From an uncultured Bacteroidota bacterium (lineage in GTDB: Bacteria > Bacteroidota > Bacteroidia > Flavobacteriales > Flavobacteriaceae), in NCBI GenBank assembly GCA_902512755.1, contig CABXKB010000001.1:80356-144355 (forward strand): a DNA stretch of 64,000 bases, written 5' to 3'. Under the pieces are notes generated by a model. It worked only from the letters and a program-made list of their open reading frames with translations, did no database searches and had not been told where the DNA came from. Below, piece after piece: positions 39,361-48,474 of this stretch. Both the position numbers and the translations under genes were made by a program. The first letter of the stretch is position 1. Each line of letters starts with the position of its first letter.

Positions 39361-40206
39361 TTAGTAATCCCCAAGAGTTTCAATGTTTTGAGAAAGTGCG
39401 TTTTCTAATTGTTTGTCGTTAGGGGCTTTTCCATGCCACGCGTGAGTATGCATCATAAAATCAACACCATTTCCCATCTCTGTTTCCATTAAGATAGCAA
39501 CTGGTTTCCCACTTCCTAGTTTTGATTTTGCTACTTTAAAAGTTTTGAGTAAATGTGGAATAGAATTTCCTTTTTTGAGTTCAATTACTTTCCATCCAAA
39601 GGCTTCAAATTTGTTTTTCAAACTCCCCATTGGAAGAACATCTTCTGTTCTTCCGTCAATTTGTTTCCCATTAAGGTCAACTGTTGCAATAATATTATCA
39701 ACTTTTTTGCCAGCTGCAAACATTAATGCTTCCCAGTTTTGCCCTTCTTGTAATTCTCCATCACCAATAAGTGTGTAAACTGTCTTTGGGTCATTATTTA
39801 TTTTTTTAGTTAAAGCAGCTCCTATTGAAACTGACAATCCTTGTCCGAGTGAACCAGAGGCTACTCGAATACCTGGAAGATTTTCATGTGTTGTTGGGTG
39901 CCCTTGAAGTCTAGAATCAATTAAACGAAAGCTATTAAGTTCACTAACAGGAAAAAAACCTCTTCGAGAGAGAACACTATAAAATACAGGCGAAATATGT
40001 CCGTTGGATAAAAAGAATAAATCTTCATTTTCTCCATCCATGGAGAAGGGTAAAGTAACCTTCATTTGTTTAAAAAATAATGCAACAAAAAATTCAGCAC
40101 AGCCTAAAGAGCCTCCGGGATGTCCAGAGTTTACCTTATGAACCATACGCAGTATATCGCGTCTTACTTGAGTAGTTGTTTTTTCTAAAGATTGAATATT
40201 TGTCAT
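39361..40206 (-). CDS. Transketolase, N-terminal subunit
   Basis: The 281-residue chain is the thiamine-diphosphate-binding half: VNSGHPGGSLGCAEFFVAL (His near residue 29), SNGHISPVFYSVL, GSLGQGLSVSIGAALTKK, and the diphosphate/Mg motif IGDGELQEGQNWEALMFA with LNGKQIDG. ATG 40206 (MTNIQSLEKTT) is the natural start; ATG 40254 would add a poorly conserved leader. It is divergent from tgt. Confidence 0.93.
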   Translation of the reverse strand: MTNIQSLEKTTTQVRRDILRMVHKVNSGHPGGSLGCAEFFVALFFKQMKVTLPFSMDGENEDLFFLSNGHISPVFYSVLSRRGFFPVSELNSFRLIDSRLQGHPTTHENLPGIRVASGSLGQGLSVSIGAALTKKINNDPKTVYTLIGDGELQEGQNWEALMFAAGKKVDNIIATVDLNGKQIDGRTEDVLPMGSLKNKFEAFGWKVIELKKGNSIPHLLKTFKVAKSKLGSGKPVAILMETEMGNGVDFMMHTHAWHGKAPNDKQLENALSQNIETLGDY

Positions 40207-40335
40207 TAGGATATTATTTGATTTTAAAAGTAGCTTAAGTTGTATCATTATCAAAGAGATTTACATGAGTTTTATTTGCTTTTTATACCAAGTAATTAAC
40301 AACATTAATCTTCTCGAATTTACTATTCAGAGTCC

Positions 40336-40343
40336 TATATTTG
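40336..40343 (+). promoter_or_regulatory. -7 element of tgt, very close to the start codon
   Basis: TATATTTG matches TAnnTTTG exactly and only five bases separate it from the ATG at 40349. Transcription starting at the usual distance would begin at or next to the ATG, giving a leaderless or nearly leaderless message. Confidence 0.45.
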
Positions 40344-40348
40344 CATTG

Positions 40349-41479
40349 ATGAAATTCAATCTTTTGACTACCGATTCACATACAAGTGCCCGTGCTGGAA
40401 CCTTAATTTCAGATCATGGAGTAATTGAAACTCCAATATTCATGCCTGTAGGCACTGCTGCCTCGGTTAAAGGGGTTCATCAACGTGAATTAAATAAAGA
40501 TATTAATCCTGACATAATATTGGGCAATACATATCACTTGTATTTACGTCCTGGAACATCCGTTATTGAACAAGCTGGAGGATTACATCGTTTCATGGGT
40601 TGGAAAAGGCCTATCCTTACTGATTCTGGAGGTTATCAGGTATATTCACTTTCTGCTAATAGAAAGATTAAAGAAGAGGGTGTCAAATTTAAATCTCATA
40701 TCGATGGTTCTTATCATTTCTTTACCCCAGAGAAAGCTATTGAAATTCAACGCTCCATAGGTGCTGATATCATTATGGCTTTTGATGAATGTACTCCTTA
40801 TCCCTGCGACTATAATTATGCCAAAAATTCTATGGAACGTACTCATCGATGGCTTACTCGCTGCATTGAGACTGATAAAAAATTACCTCAACTTTATGAT
40901 TACAAACAAATTCTCTTTCCAATAGTACAGGGCAGTGTTTATAATGATTTACGTAGAGCTTCGGCTCATTTTATAGCTGAAAAAGATGCTCCTGGAAATG
41001 CCATTGGAGGTTTATCTGTTGGTGAGCCTCATGATGAAATGTACTCTATGACCGATGAAGTATGTGGTATTTTGCCTCAAAATAAGCCACGCTACTTAAT
41101 GGGTGTAGGAACTCCAATTAATCTTCTTGAAAATATTGCTTTAGGTGTAGATATGTTTGACTGTGTATTGCCAACACGTAATGCTAGAAATGGAATGCTA
41201 TTTACCGCATTTGGTACTATAAATATTAAAAATAAAAAATGGAAAAACGATTTTTCTCTTCTTGATCCAGCAGGTTACTGCTTCGCTGATTTGGAATATT
41301 CTAAAGCTTATGTAAGACATTTGTTTTCTGTTAACGAGATCTTAGGAAAACAAATTGCAACCTTACACAACTTGAGTTTTTATATCTGGTTGGTTCGTCA
41401 AGCAAGAAAACATATCTTAGAGGGAGACTTTAAGGCCTGGAAAGAACAAATGGTTGTTCAAATGGAAGGACGTTTATAA
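40349..41479 (+). CDS. tgt: tRNA-guanine transglycosylase (queuine tRNA-ribosyltransferase)
   Basis: This enzyme exchanges guanine-34 for preQ1 in GUN-anticodon tRNAs (His, Asp, Asn, Tyr). The 376-residue barrel has SARAGTLISDHGVIETPIFM, the catalytic Asp region LTDSGGYQVYSL, GGLSVGEPHDEMY, and the nucleophile in MFDCVLPTRNARNG. The zinc site is altered. Where most bacterial enzymes have CxCxxC, this one reads DPAGYCFADLEYSKAYVRH (near residue 310), keeping one Cys and the His. ATG 40349 starts the conserved region; upstream frame extensions look unrelated. It is followed by the LptG-type gene after 3 bp. Confidence 0.95.
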   Translation: MKFNLLTTDSHTSARAGTLISDHGVIETPIFMPVGTAASVKGVHQRELNKDINPDIILGNTYHLYLRPGTSVIEQAGGLHRFMGWKRPILTDSGGYQVYSLSANRKIKEEGVKFKSHIDGSYHFFTPEKAIEIQRSIGADIIMAFDECTPYPCDYNYAKNSMERTHRWLTRCIETDKKLPQLYDYKQILFPIVQGSVYNDLRRASAHFIAEKDAPGNAIGGLSVGEPHDEMYSMTDEVCGILPQNKPRYLMGVGTPINLLENIALGVDMFDCVLPTRNARNGMLFTAFGTINIKNKKWKNDFSLLDPAGYCFADLEYSKAYVRHLFSVNEILGKQIATLHNLSFYIWLVRQARKHILEGDFKAWKEQMVVQMEGRL

Positions 41480-41482
41480 AAA

Positions 41483-42556
41483 ATGAAACTACTTGATCTC
41501 TATATTATTAAACGTTATCTCGGTACTTTTATCGTGATGATTCTACTTTTTATACCTATTGGTATTATGGTAGATGTTGCAGAAAAAATCGACAAATTTA
41601 AGGAAAAAGAAGTTCCAATAACTAGTATATTAGAGTATTACATTGATTTTACTTGGTATTTTGCTAACTTATTGTTTCCTATTTTTCTATTTTTATCTGT
41701 AATCTGGTTTACATCTAAACTGGCAAATAATACTGAAGTAATCGCCATTTTAAGTTCGGGGATATCTTTTTTTCGTTATTTAAGACCTTTTTTGCTCAGT
41801 GCTACTTTTATTGCTTTTATTTCATTTTTTGCTGGAATGTTTATAGTTCCAAAGTCAAATCAAGGCTTTAATGATTTTAGATATAAATACCTTGTAAAAA
41901 AAGAGGCAAGAAAAACTGATGTCGTTTTTCAGCAAATTAATGATAATGAATATATTTATGTCAATAATTATGATCCTATAAGGAAGCAAGCTTCCAATTT
42001 CACTTTAGAACATTTTGAGGGAAATACATTAAAATTTAAGATTAAAGCAAGAAGGATACGTTGGATAGAAAAAGATAGTATTTTTAGGTTGATAAATTAC
42101 AAAAAGAGAAGTTTTTTTGGTGATGAAGAGCTTCATGAAGTTAAATCACGAAAAGATACAATTTTTGATTTTTCAATTACTGATTTAGCTCCTGTAAACT
42201 ATATTGCTGAAACCTTAAATTTCTTAGAACTTGATGATTTTATTAATAAAGAAAGAGAGCGAGGATCTACTTTAATCAACAATCATTTGCTTGTAAGACA
42301 TAAGCGCTGGAGCATTCCAATTTCTGCATTTATACTTACACTTATTGCAGTAGCAGTATCTTCATTTAAGCGACGTGGCGGTATGGGAGTAAATCTTGCA
42401 TTTGGAATAACCTTAGGCTTCCTCTTCATTTTTTTTGATAAAATTTTTGGTGTTATGGTTAATAAATCTACATTTCCACCATCTTTAGCCGCCTGGCTTC
42501 CCTTATTTATTTTTAGCATTTTGGCTTTCTTTTTACTTCGTCATGCAAAGAGATAG
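41483..42556 (+). CDS. LptF/LptG family permease (YjgP/YjgQ)
   Basis: This 357-residue inner-membrane permease belongs to the lipopolysaccharide export system LptBFG-CA. It has three N-terminal helices (KLLDLYIIKRYLGTFIVMIL to about residue 110), a periplasmic beta-jellyroll (about 135-260), and three C-terminal helices including HKRWSIPISAFILTLIAVAV. YIIKRYLGTF and LANNTEVIAILSSGIS (the coupling region) are family hallmarks. Flavobacteria often have LptF and LptG at separate loci; which one this is cannot be told. It overlaps the next gene by 14 nt. Confidence 0.9.
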   Translation: MKLLDLYIIKRYLGTFIVMILLFIPIGIMVDVAEKIDKFKEKEVPITSILEYYIDFTWYFANLLFPIFLFLSVIWFTSKLANNTEVIAILSSGISFFRYLRPFLLSATFIAFISFFAGMFIVPKSNQGFNDFRYKYLVKKEARKTDVVFQQINDNEYIYVNNYDPIRKQASNFTLEHFEGNTLKFKIKARRIRWIEKDSIFRLINYKKRSFFGDEELHEVKSRKDTIFDFSITDLAPVNYIAETLNFLELDDFINKERERGSTLINNHLLVRHKRWSIPISAFILTLIAVAVSSFKRRGGMGVNLAFGITLGFLFIFFDKIFGVMVNKSTFPPSLAAWLPLFIFSILAFFLLRHAKR

Positions 42557-43445
42557 AAGTAAAAATTTATTACTTTTTCACTTCATTGTTCTTCTCTTTG
42601 GCTTCACTTCAGTATTAGGCGCCCTAATTTCAATTTCGGCATTACCATTAGTAATTTACAGGATGGGTTTAGCCGCAATTGGCTTAGCTATATATTTTTT
42701 GTTGTTTCACCCTAATTATTTTTTTTTATCTAAAATGCTTTGGGGTAAAGTAGTTTTAGGAGGTATAATTATTGGAGTTCATTGGGTAACTTTTTTCTTT
42801 GCAATCAAAATAGCAGGTGTATCTCTTGCTCTAAGCATGATGGCAACAGGCGCTTTAATAACTGCAATTTTAGACCCATTAATTAATCGTAGAAAACTCT
42901 TAGGTTATGAATTAATATTTGGGGGTTTAACCACAATTGGAATTGGTTTAATTTATCAAGCAGAATTCGAACACATTGAAGGCATTTCAATAGCGCTATT
43001 ATCAGCATTTCTTTCTTCGTTGTTTACTATTATTAATAGTGAAATGGTTATAAAAGCAAGACCAATAACCTTATCTTTCTACGAATTAGTTATTGGATTT
43101 ATAATAGGTATACTTATATTTTTTTTTTCTGACGCACTCACTATTCAATCTTTTAAATTAAAAGAATGGGATATAGTCTGGATTATTATCTTGGCCTTTT
43201 TATGTACTTCCTACGCTTTTAATGTTTCCATAAAAGTAATGCGTCATCTTTCATCTTTTACTATTATGATGGTAATTAGTCTTGAACCGATATATGGTAT
43301 AATATTATCCTTATTGATTTGGAATGAAAAAGAGTACTTAAGTGTAAATTTTTATGTTGGATTTTTGATTGTAATCTTTTCAATTTTGATGAATGGAATA
43401 TATAAACTTAGTAAAGAAACACAGAAAAATAAATCTAAATTGTAA
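42543..43445 (+). CDS. DMT superfamily transporter (EamA domains)
   Basis: This 300-residue inner-membrane protein has ten hydrophobic helices in two EamA repeats. Typical segments are LVIYRMGLAAIGLAIYFLLF, VHWVTFFFAIKIAGVSLALS and, in the second half, LCTSYAFNVSIKVMRHLSSF and VISLEPIYGIILSLLIWNEK. Members move metabolites or amino acids; the substrate is unknown. It starts 14 nt inside the LptF/G gene, so it is translationally coupled, and accA follows 32 bp later. Confidence 0.9.
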   Translation: MQRDRSKNLLLFHFIVLLFGFTSVLGALISISALPLVIYRMGLAAIGLAIYFLLFHPNYFFLSKMLWGKVVLGGIIIGVHWVTFFFAIKIAGVSLALSMMATGALITAILDPLINRRKLLGYELIFGGLTTIGIGLIYQAEFEHIEGISIALLSAFLSSLFTIINSEMVIKARPITLSFYELVIGFIIGILIFFFSDALTIQSFKLKEWDIVWIIILAFLCTSYAFNVSIKVMRHLSSFTIMMVISLEPIYGIILSLLIWNEKEYLSVNFYVGFLIVIFSILMNGIYKLSKETQKNKSKL

Positions 43446-43453
43446 AGAATTTT

Positions 43454-43461
43454 TAAATTTG
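43454..43461 (+). promoter_or_regulatory. -7 element of accA
   Basis: TAAATTTG matches TAnnTTTG and lies 16 bp before the accA ATG. No -33 TTG at the usual spacing was found. Confidence 0.35.
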
Positions 43462-43477
43462 TTTTTAACATTTTTAT

Positions 43478-44431
43478 ATGGAATATTTAGAATTTGAATT
43501 ACCTATAAAAGAATTGCACGATCAGCTTAAAAAGTGTACTTCAATTGGATCTACAAATGAGATTGATGTTTCTGACACCAGTATACAAATTGAAGAAAAG
43601 TTAATTAAAGCCAAAAAAGAAATTTATGGTAATTTATCTGCTTGGCAGCGAGTTCAGCTCTCACGACATCCCTCAAGACCATATACGTTGGATTACATTA
43701 AATCCATAACAGAGGGGTCTTTTTTAGAATTACATGGTGATAGAAGTGTATTAGACGATAAGGCTATGATTGGTGGTTTAGGGAAGATTAATGACCAATC
43801 ATTTATGTTTGTTGGAACTCAAAAAGGATTCAATACCAAAACTCGACAATATCGAAATTTTGGTATGTCGAATCCAGAAGGTTATAGAAAAGCTTTACGT
43901 TTAATGAAATCTGCTGATAAATTTAATATTCCTATAGTCTCATTTATTGACACTCCTGGAGCATTCCCTGGCTTAGAAGCCGAGGAAAGAGGACAGGGTG
44001 AGGCAATTGCACGAAATATATTTGAAATGATGTCTTTTTCGGTCCCCATTATTGTTGTAATTATTGGCGAAGGAGCTTCTGGAGGCGCATTAGGAATAGG
44101 TGTTGGAGATCAAATTTTTATGTTAGAAAACACTTGGTATTCGGTTATTTCTCCAGAATCATGTTCTTCTATACTATGGAGGAGTTGGGAGCATAAAGAG
44201 ATTGCTGCAGAAGCACTTAAACTTACACCTAAAGATATGCTTAAAAATAAGTTAATTGATAAAATTATAAAGGAACCTTTAGGAGGAGCGCATTTTGATA
44301 GAGAGGCAACATATTCAAATGTTAAAAAAGAAATCTTAAATGCTTTTAAATATTTGCAAAAATTAGATCCAAGAGTAAGAATCGAACAACGTCGTGAAAA
44401 ATTTATTGCGATGGGAAGGGTTTCAGAATAA
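43478..44431 (+). CDS. accA: Acetyl-CoA carboxylase carboxyltransferase subunit alpha
   Basis: This subunit of the malonyl-CoA-forming carboxyltransferase has 317 residues, the usual length. Motifs: [69 protein letters not shown], and the oxyanion-hole glycines in [16 protein letters not shown]. It works with AccD in the cytoplasm for fatty acid synthesis. accD is not in the window. dnaB follows after about 105 bp. Confidence 0.97.
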   Translation: MEYLEFELPIKELHDQLKKCTSIGSTNEIDVSDTSIQIEEKLIKAKKEIYGNLSAWQRVQLSRHPSRPYTLDYIKSITEGSFLELHGDRSVLDDKAMIGGLGKINDQSFMFVGTQKGFNTKTRQYRNFGMSNPEGYRKALRLMKSADKFNIPIVSFIDTPGAFPGLEAEERGQGEAIARNIFEMMSFSVPIIVVIIGEGASGGALGIGVGDQIFMLENTWYSVISPESCSSILWRSWEHKEIAAEALKLTPKDMLKNKLIDKIIKEPLGGAHFDREATYSNVKKEILNAFKYLQKLDPRVRIEQRREKFIAMGRVSE

Positions 44432-44536
44432 ATCTTGAGTTTTTAACAATAATCATTGACTTATGAACATCCTAATCTTTAAAGATAGCAGATATTCAAT
44501 TTCTTGAAGCTTAGTTAAAGTTTGTACTTTAGTTTC

Positions 44537-46072
44537 ATGGAAGAGAAAAAGTCATTAGAATTAAAAAAAGTACAATCATCTGCAGTAATTAATTTACAAC
44601 AGGGAAAAATACCTCCGCAGGCATTAGAGCTTGAAGAGGCAGTGCTTGGCGCAATGTTGATAGACAAAAAAGGAGTTGATGAGGTAATAGATATTTTGCA
44701 ACCCGATGCATTTTATAAAACAAAACATCAATATATTTTTAATGCTATATACCAACTATTTCATGACTCTCAACCTATTGACTTATTGACAGTTTCGTCC
44801 GCATTGCGAAAAGATGGAAAGCTGGAATCTATAGGAGGAGAGTTTTATCTAGTACAACTTTCTCAAAGAGTCGCCTCTTCAGCCCATATTGAGTTTCATG
44901 CACGTATTATTTTACAAAAATTTATTCAACGAAGTCTAATACGTATTTCTAATGAGATTATAGAAACTGCATATAAAGATTCAACTGATGTATTTGATTT
45001 ACTCGACGAGGCAGAATCTAAACTATATGATGTAACTCAAGGAAATATTAAAAAATCTTCCGAGTCTGCCCAAAACTTAGTGATAGAAGCAAAAGCTAGG
45101 ATAGAAGAAATATCAAAACGTGAAGGACTTAGCGGAGTTAGTACAGGTTTTCAAAAACTTGACAAACTCACCTCGGGCTGGCAGTCAAGTGATTTGATTA
45201 TTATTGCTGCACGCCCTGGAATGGGTAAAACGGCACTTACACTTTCTATGGCACGAAATATAGCTGTAACTAAAGAAATACCTGTAGCTTTTTTTTCTTT
45301 AGAAATGTCTTCTGTTCAGCTTATTACGCGTTTAATTTCTGCAGAAACTGGTCTTTCATCTGAAAAATTGAGAACGGGAAAGCTTGCAGATCACGAGTGG
45401 CAACAATTAAATGTAAAGGTTACTGACTTGGAAAAGGCCCCTTTATTTATTGATGACACACCTTCATTGTCAATTTTTGATTTAAGAGCAAAAGCGCGAC
45501 GTTTGTCCTCTCAAAATGGAATCAAGTTAATTATAGTTGATTACCTTCAGTTAATGACTGCTGGTTCAACTAATAAAGTAGGAAATCGAGAGCAAGAGAT
45601 TTCAGCAATTTCACGAAACTTAAAAGCTCTTGCAAAAGAATTAGACATTCCAGTTATTGCGCTTTCGCAACTTTCCCGAGCTGTTGAAACAAGAGGAGGA
45701 ACAAAGAGACCAATGCTCTCAGATCTAAGAGAATCAGGAGCAATTGAACAAGATGCTGATATTGTTTCTTTTATTTACCGTCCTGAATATTACAATATAG
45801 ACGAGTGGGATGATGATGAACACTCGCCATCACAGGGTCAAGCAGAGTTTATTGTAGCTAAACATCGAAATGGTGGTTTAGACAATATCCGTTTAAAGTT
45901 TATAAGTCATCTTGGAAAATTTGAAGACATGGACAGTTTTGACTCTCCTTTTGAATTTGAGTCTAAAATGAATCCCAATAGCAACGAAGTCCCGAATAGT
46001 AATCTTCCTAATCCTGATGACGTTTTTGGATTATTAGATGACGGTGAACCAGATAACGGATCTCCCTTTTAA
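44537..46072 (+). CDS. dnaB: Replicative DNA helicase
   Basis: This 511-residue hexameric helicase unwinds DNA at the replication fork. The N-terminal domain (about 25-130) includes PQALELEEAVLGAMLIDKKG. The RecA-like motor has Walker A ARPGMGKTALT (near residue 226), Walker B LIIVDYLQLMT, and SRNLKALAKELDIPVIALSQ followed by RPMLSDLRESGAIEQDAD. The ATG at 44537 is preferred over a TTG five codons earlier. An acidic, Asn/Pro-rich tail ends the protein. It converges on a GNAT gene 6 bp away. Confidence 0.97.
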   Translation: MEEKKSLELKKVQSSAVINLQQGKIPPQALELEEAVLGAMLIDKKGVDEVIDILQPDAFYKTKHQYIFNAIYQLFHDSQPIDLLTVSSALRKDGKLESIGGEFYLVQLSQRVASSAHIEFHARIILQKFIQRSLIRISNEIIETAYKDSTDVFDLLDEAESKLYDVTQGNIKKSSESAQNLVIEAKARIEEISKREGLSGVSTGFQKLDKLTSGWQSSDLIIIAARPGMGKTALTLSMARNIAVTKEIPVAFFSLEMSSVQLITRLISAETGLSSEKLRTGKLADHEWQQLNVKVTDLEKAPLFIDDTPSLSIFDLRAKARRLSSQNGIKLIIVDYLQLMTAGSTNKVGNREQEISAISRNLKALAKELDIPVIALSQLSRAVETRGGTKRPMLSDLRESGAIEQDADIVSFIYRPEYYNIDEWDDDEHSPSQGQAEFIVAKHRNGGLDNIRLKFISHLGKFEDMDSFDSPFEFESKMNPNSNEVPNSNLPNPDDVFGLLDDGEPDNGSPF

Positions 46073-46078
46073 CTTTAG

Positions 46079-46600
46079 TCAAAAATCAAATTTCATTAGA
46101 AAATCTGTTTGTAGATCACTGCCTAGTAAAAACTTGTGTTTATCAAATATTTTTAACTGTAGTTTTTTGTAGAATTTAATTGCAGACTTATTATGTTCCC
46201 AAACTCCAAGCCAAAGTTTTTTATACCCTTTTGACTTCCCAATAGTTACTGCTTTTTCAAATAACTGTTTACCAAAACCTTTTCCTTGAAACGATTTTAA
46301 AAGATAAAAACGTTCGATTTCATATCCTTTTTTTTCTAGTACATCTTCTTTTTGTGCGTTTTTAAAATTTAATTTTAAATAGCCCGCTATGTTCTTATCG
46401 ATGTAGGCAAAGTAAAATTCAGTATAAGGATTATTCAATTCATTTTTTAATTGAATTGAACTCATATTTACTTTTAAATATTGATTAATGTCGTCATCCG
46501 TATTTTGATTTAAGAAGGTTTCTTTAAATGTTTTAACTGATAATCTTTGTAACTGATCTAAATCATTTAATTTAACTGGAATAATTTCTAGAAGAAACAT
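46079..46600 (-). CDS. GNAT family N-acetyltransferase
   Basis: The 173-residue enzyme has the GNAT acetyl-CoA site with FYLLKSFQGKGFGKQLFEKA (the Q/R-x-x-G-x-G/A loop reads QGKGFG) near residue 100, and KLWLGVWEHNKSAIKFYKKL, the C-terminal motif. Substrates in this family range from polyamines to ribosomal proteins; none can be assigned. It directly abuts the HAD gene (46600/46601) and lies in a minus-strand set with it and prfB. Confidence 0.9.
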   Translation of the reverse strand: MFLLEIIPVKLNDLDQLQRLSVKTFKETFLNQNTDDDINQYLKVNMSSIQLKNELNNPYTEFYFAYIDKNIAGYLKLNFKNAQKEDVLEKKGYEIERFYLLKSFQGKGFGKQLFEKAVTIGKSKGYKKLWLGVWEHNKSAIKFYKKLQLKIFDKHKFLLGSDLQTDFLMKFDF

Positions 46601-47215
46601 TTATATCAAAATTTCTTTTGATTGTAAATCTTTTACCAATTGCTCAGGATTGTGAAATTGAATAGTTTGAATTCCTAATAAATCAGCTGCAGCAATATTT
46701 CTTTGATTATCATCGATAAAAAGTGATTCAGAGGCCTTTAGGTTATATCGTTTTAAAATAGTTTGATAAATTTCAGGGAAAGGCTTTCTTGTTTTTTCTG
46801 TTCCTGAAACAACGATTCCCTCAAACCAATGAAGAAAATCAAAACGTTTCAAAGCGATAGGGAATGTTTCTGCGCTCCAATTTGTTAGGGCAAAAACTCT
46901 ATAATTAGAATTTTCTAAGAGTTTTTTCAATATGGAAACCGAACCCTCTATTGCACCTCCTAACATTTCCTCCCAACGACCATAATACATTTTTATTAAT
47001 GCTTCATGTTCTGGAAATAAAATGACTCGATCTTCTGTAGCTTTAACAAGGGAGTATCCAGCGTCTTGATTTTCATTCCAATCAAATGTACATATTTCAT
47101 CAAAAAAAGCTTGCATTTTTTTTCGATCACCTCCAAATTCTTTTAGATAGACATATTCAGGGCTCCAGTCAATAAGAACGCCTCCTAAATCAAAAATAAT
47201 ATTAATTACTTTCAT
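46601..47215 (-). CDS. HAD-superfamily phosphatase (YihX-like)
   Basis: The 204-residue hydrolase has HAD motif I INIIFDLGGVLIDWSPEY (nucleophile Asp), motif II VFALTNWSAETFP, and motif III/IV KTRKPFPEIYQTILKRY with ESLFIDDNQRNIAAADLLGI. Relatives dephosphorylate sugar phosphates such as glucose 1-phosphate or act on haloacids. The gene starts 4 bp after prfB and runs into the GNAT gene, so the three are probably one transcript. Confidence 0.9.
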   Translation of the reverse strand: MKVINIIFDLGGVLIDWSPEYVYLKEFGGDRKKMQAFFDEICTFDWNENQDAGYSLVKATEDRVILFPEHEALIKMYYGRWEEMLGGAIEGSVSILKKLLENSNYRVFALTNWSAETFPIALKRFDFLHWFEGIVVSGTEKTRKPFPEIYQTILKRYNLKASESLFIDDNQRNIAAADLLGIQTIQFHNPEQLVKDLQSKEILI

Positions 47216-47219
47216 TCTG

Positions 47220-48318
47220 TCAATTTTTATTTATATGTTTTGAATTCATTAGATAGGCTTTTAAAAAAGAATTAATTTGACCATTCATAACGGCATCTAT
47301 ATCTGTGACTTCATGTTGAGAACGTACATCTTTAACTAATTTATAAGGGTGCATGACATAGTTCCGAATTTGTGAGCCCCATTCAATTTTCTTTTTTGCT
47401 GCTTCGATTTCATCTCTTGCAGCCATTTTCTTTTGTAATTCAATTTCATACAATTGAGAACGTAATAATTGCATTGCCTTGTTCTTATTTTCTAATTGAG
47501 AACGTGTCTCGGAGTTTTCGATTATAATTCCTGAAGGAAGATGACGTAATCTAACAGCTGTTTCTACCTTATTAACATTCTGTCCTCCAGCACCACTGGA
47601 TCTCATTGTTTCCCATGTATAGTCAGATGAGCTGATTTCTATTTCTATGCTTTCTTCAACAAGAGGATAGACATAAACAGAAGCAAATGAGGTGTGTCGT
47701 TTGGCATTGCTGTCATATGGTGAAATACGAACTAGACGGTGCACCCCATTCTCTCCTTTTAACCAACCAAATGCATAATCACCATTTAACTCAAATGTTA
47801 CTGTTTTAATTCCAACTACATCCCCAGATTGATGATTAATTTCACGAATCTTAAATCCTTGTTTTTCTCCCCACATAAGATACATTCGCATTAGCATTTC
47901 TGCCCAGTCGCAACTTTCTGTTCCTCCCGCACCGGCTGTGATTTGTATAACAGCGCTAAGATCGTCACCTTCTTCGGATAGCATATTACGAAATTCTAAA
48001 TCTTCGAAGAGCTCAAGTATTTGTTCATAAACGATGATAACCTCTTGACTTTGAGCATCTCCACTCTTTTCAAATTCCATCAAGACTTCTAGCTCCTCAA
48101 CTTTTTGATTGATAAAATCATAATCTGTTACCCATTTTTTGAGATTCCTCAATTGTTTCATATGATATTCAGCAACTGAAGCATTATTCCAAAAGTCTGG
48201 AGCAAGTGTTTTTTCTTCTTGATTTTGAATTTCAACCTGTTTAGTGTCTAAGTCAAAGATAACGTCTTAAGGCACCAAGTCGTTCTATTATGTTTTTGAA
48301 TTGCTCGTTGGAGATCAT
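47220..48318 (-). CDS. prfB: Peptide chain release factor 2, with programmed +1 frameshift
   Basis: Two frames make one 365-residue protein. The first, from ATG 48318, encodes MISNEQFKNIIERLGALRRY and Leu, then TGA (48255-48253). A +1 slip at TATCTTTGAC continues with DLDTKQVEIQNQEEKTLAPD from 48254 into the main frame. This is the classic RF2 autoregulatory site, read through when RF2 is scarce. RF2 releases chains at UGA and UAA. The GGQ loop is SSGAGGQNVNKVE. The stop-codon recognition tripeptide, usually SPF, reads SPY in RLVRISPYDSNAKRHTSF. The ATG at 48161 is not the real start. Confidence 0.96.
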
Positions 48319-48407
48319 GGCTAAATTTATTCAAAAATAATAGATTTAAAGTTTTAATAACGATAATGTTGTAAAACATCATTCTTTTTCTAAATCTTTC
48401 ATTAATA

Positions 48408-48429
48408 ACATTTAAGTTTTCTTAAATGT
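48408..48429. repeat. Perfect 9-bp inverted repeat between prfB and a metalloprotease gene
   Basis: ACATTTAAG (48408-48416) and CTTAAATGT (48421-48429) flank TTTT. It lies in the divergent intergenic region, 46 bp before the ATG at 48475. It could be an operator or a weak hairpin; there is no T tract. Confidence 0.4.
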
Positions 48430-48474
48430 AACATCTAATATGTTTTTAGTAGATTTATAATAATAAACTAATGA

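Noticed and set aside
38396..40206. Transketolase split by mutation
   Set aside because: Two-subunit transketolases with separate starts and an 11-bp gap are a normal arrangement, and both halves are complete.
48161..48318. In-frame TGA near the start of prfB as a sign of a pseudogene
   Set aside because: TATCTTTGAC is the known RF2 programmed frameshift site and both frames encode the expected protein.
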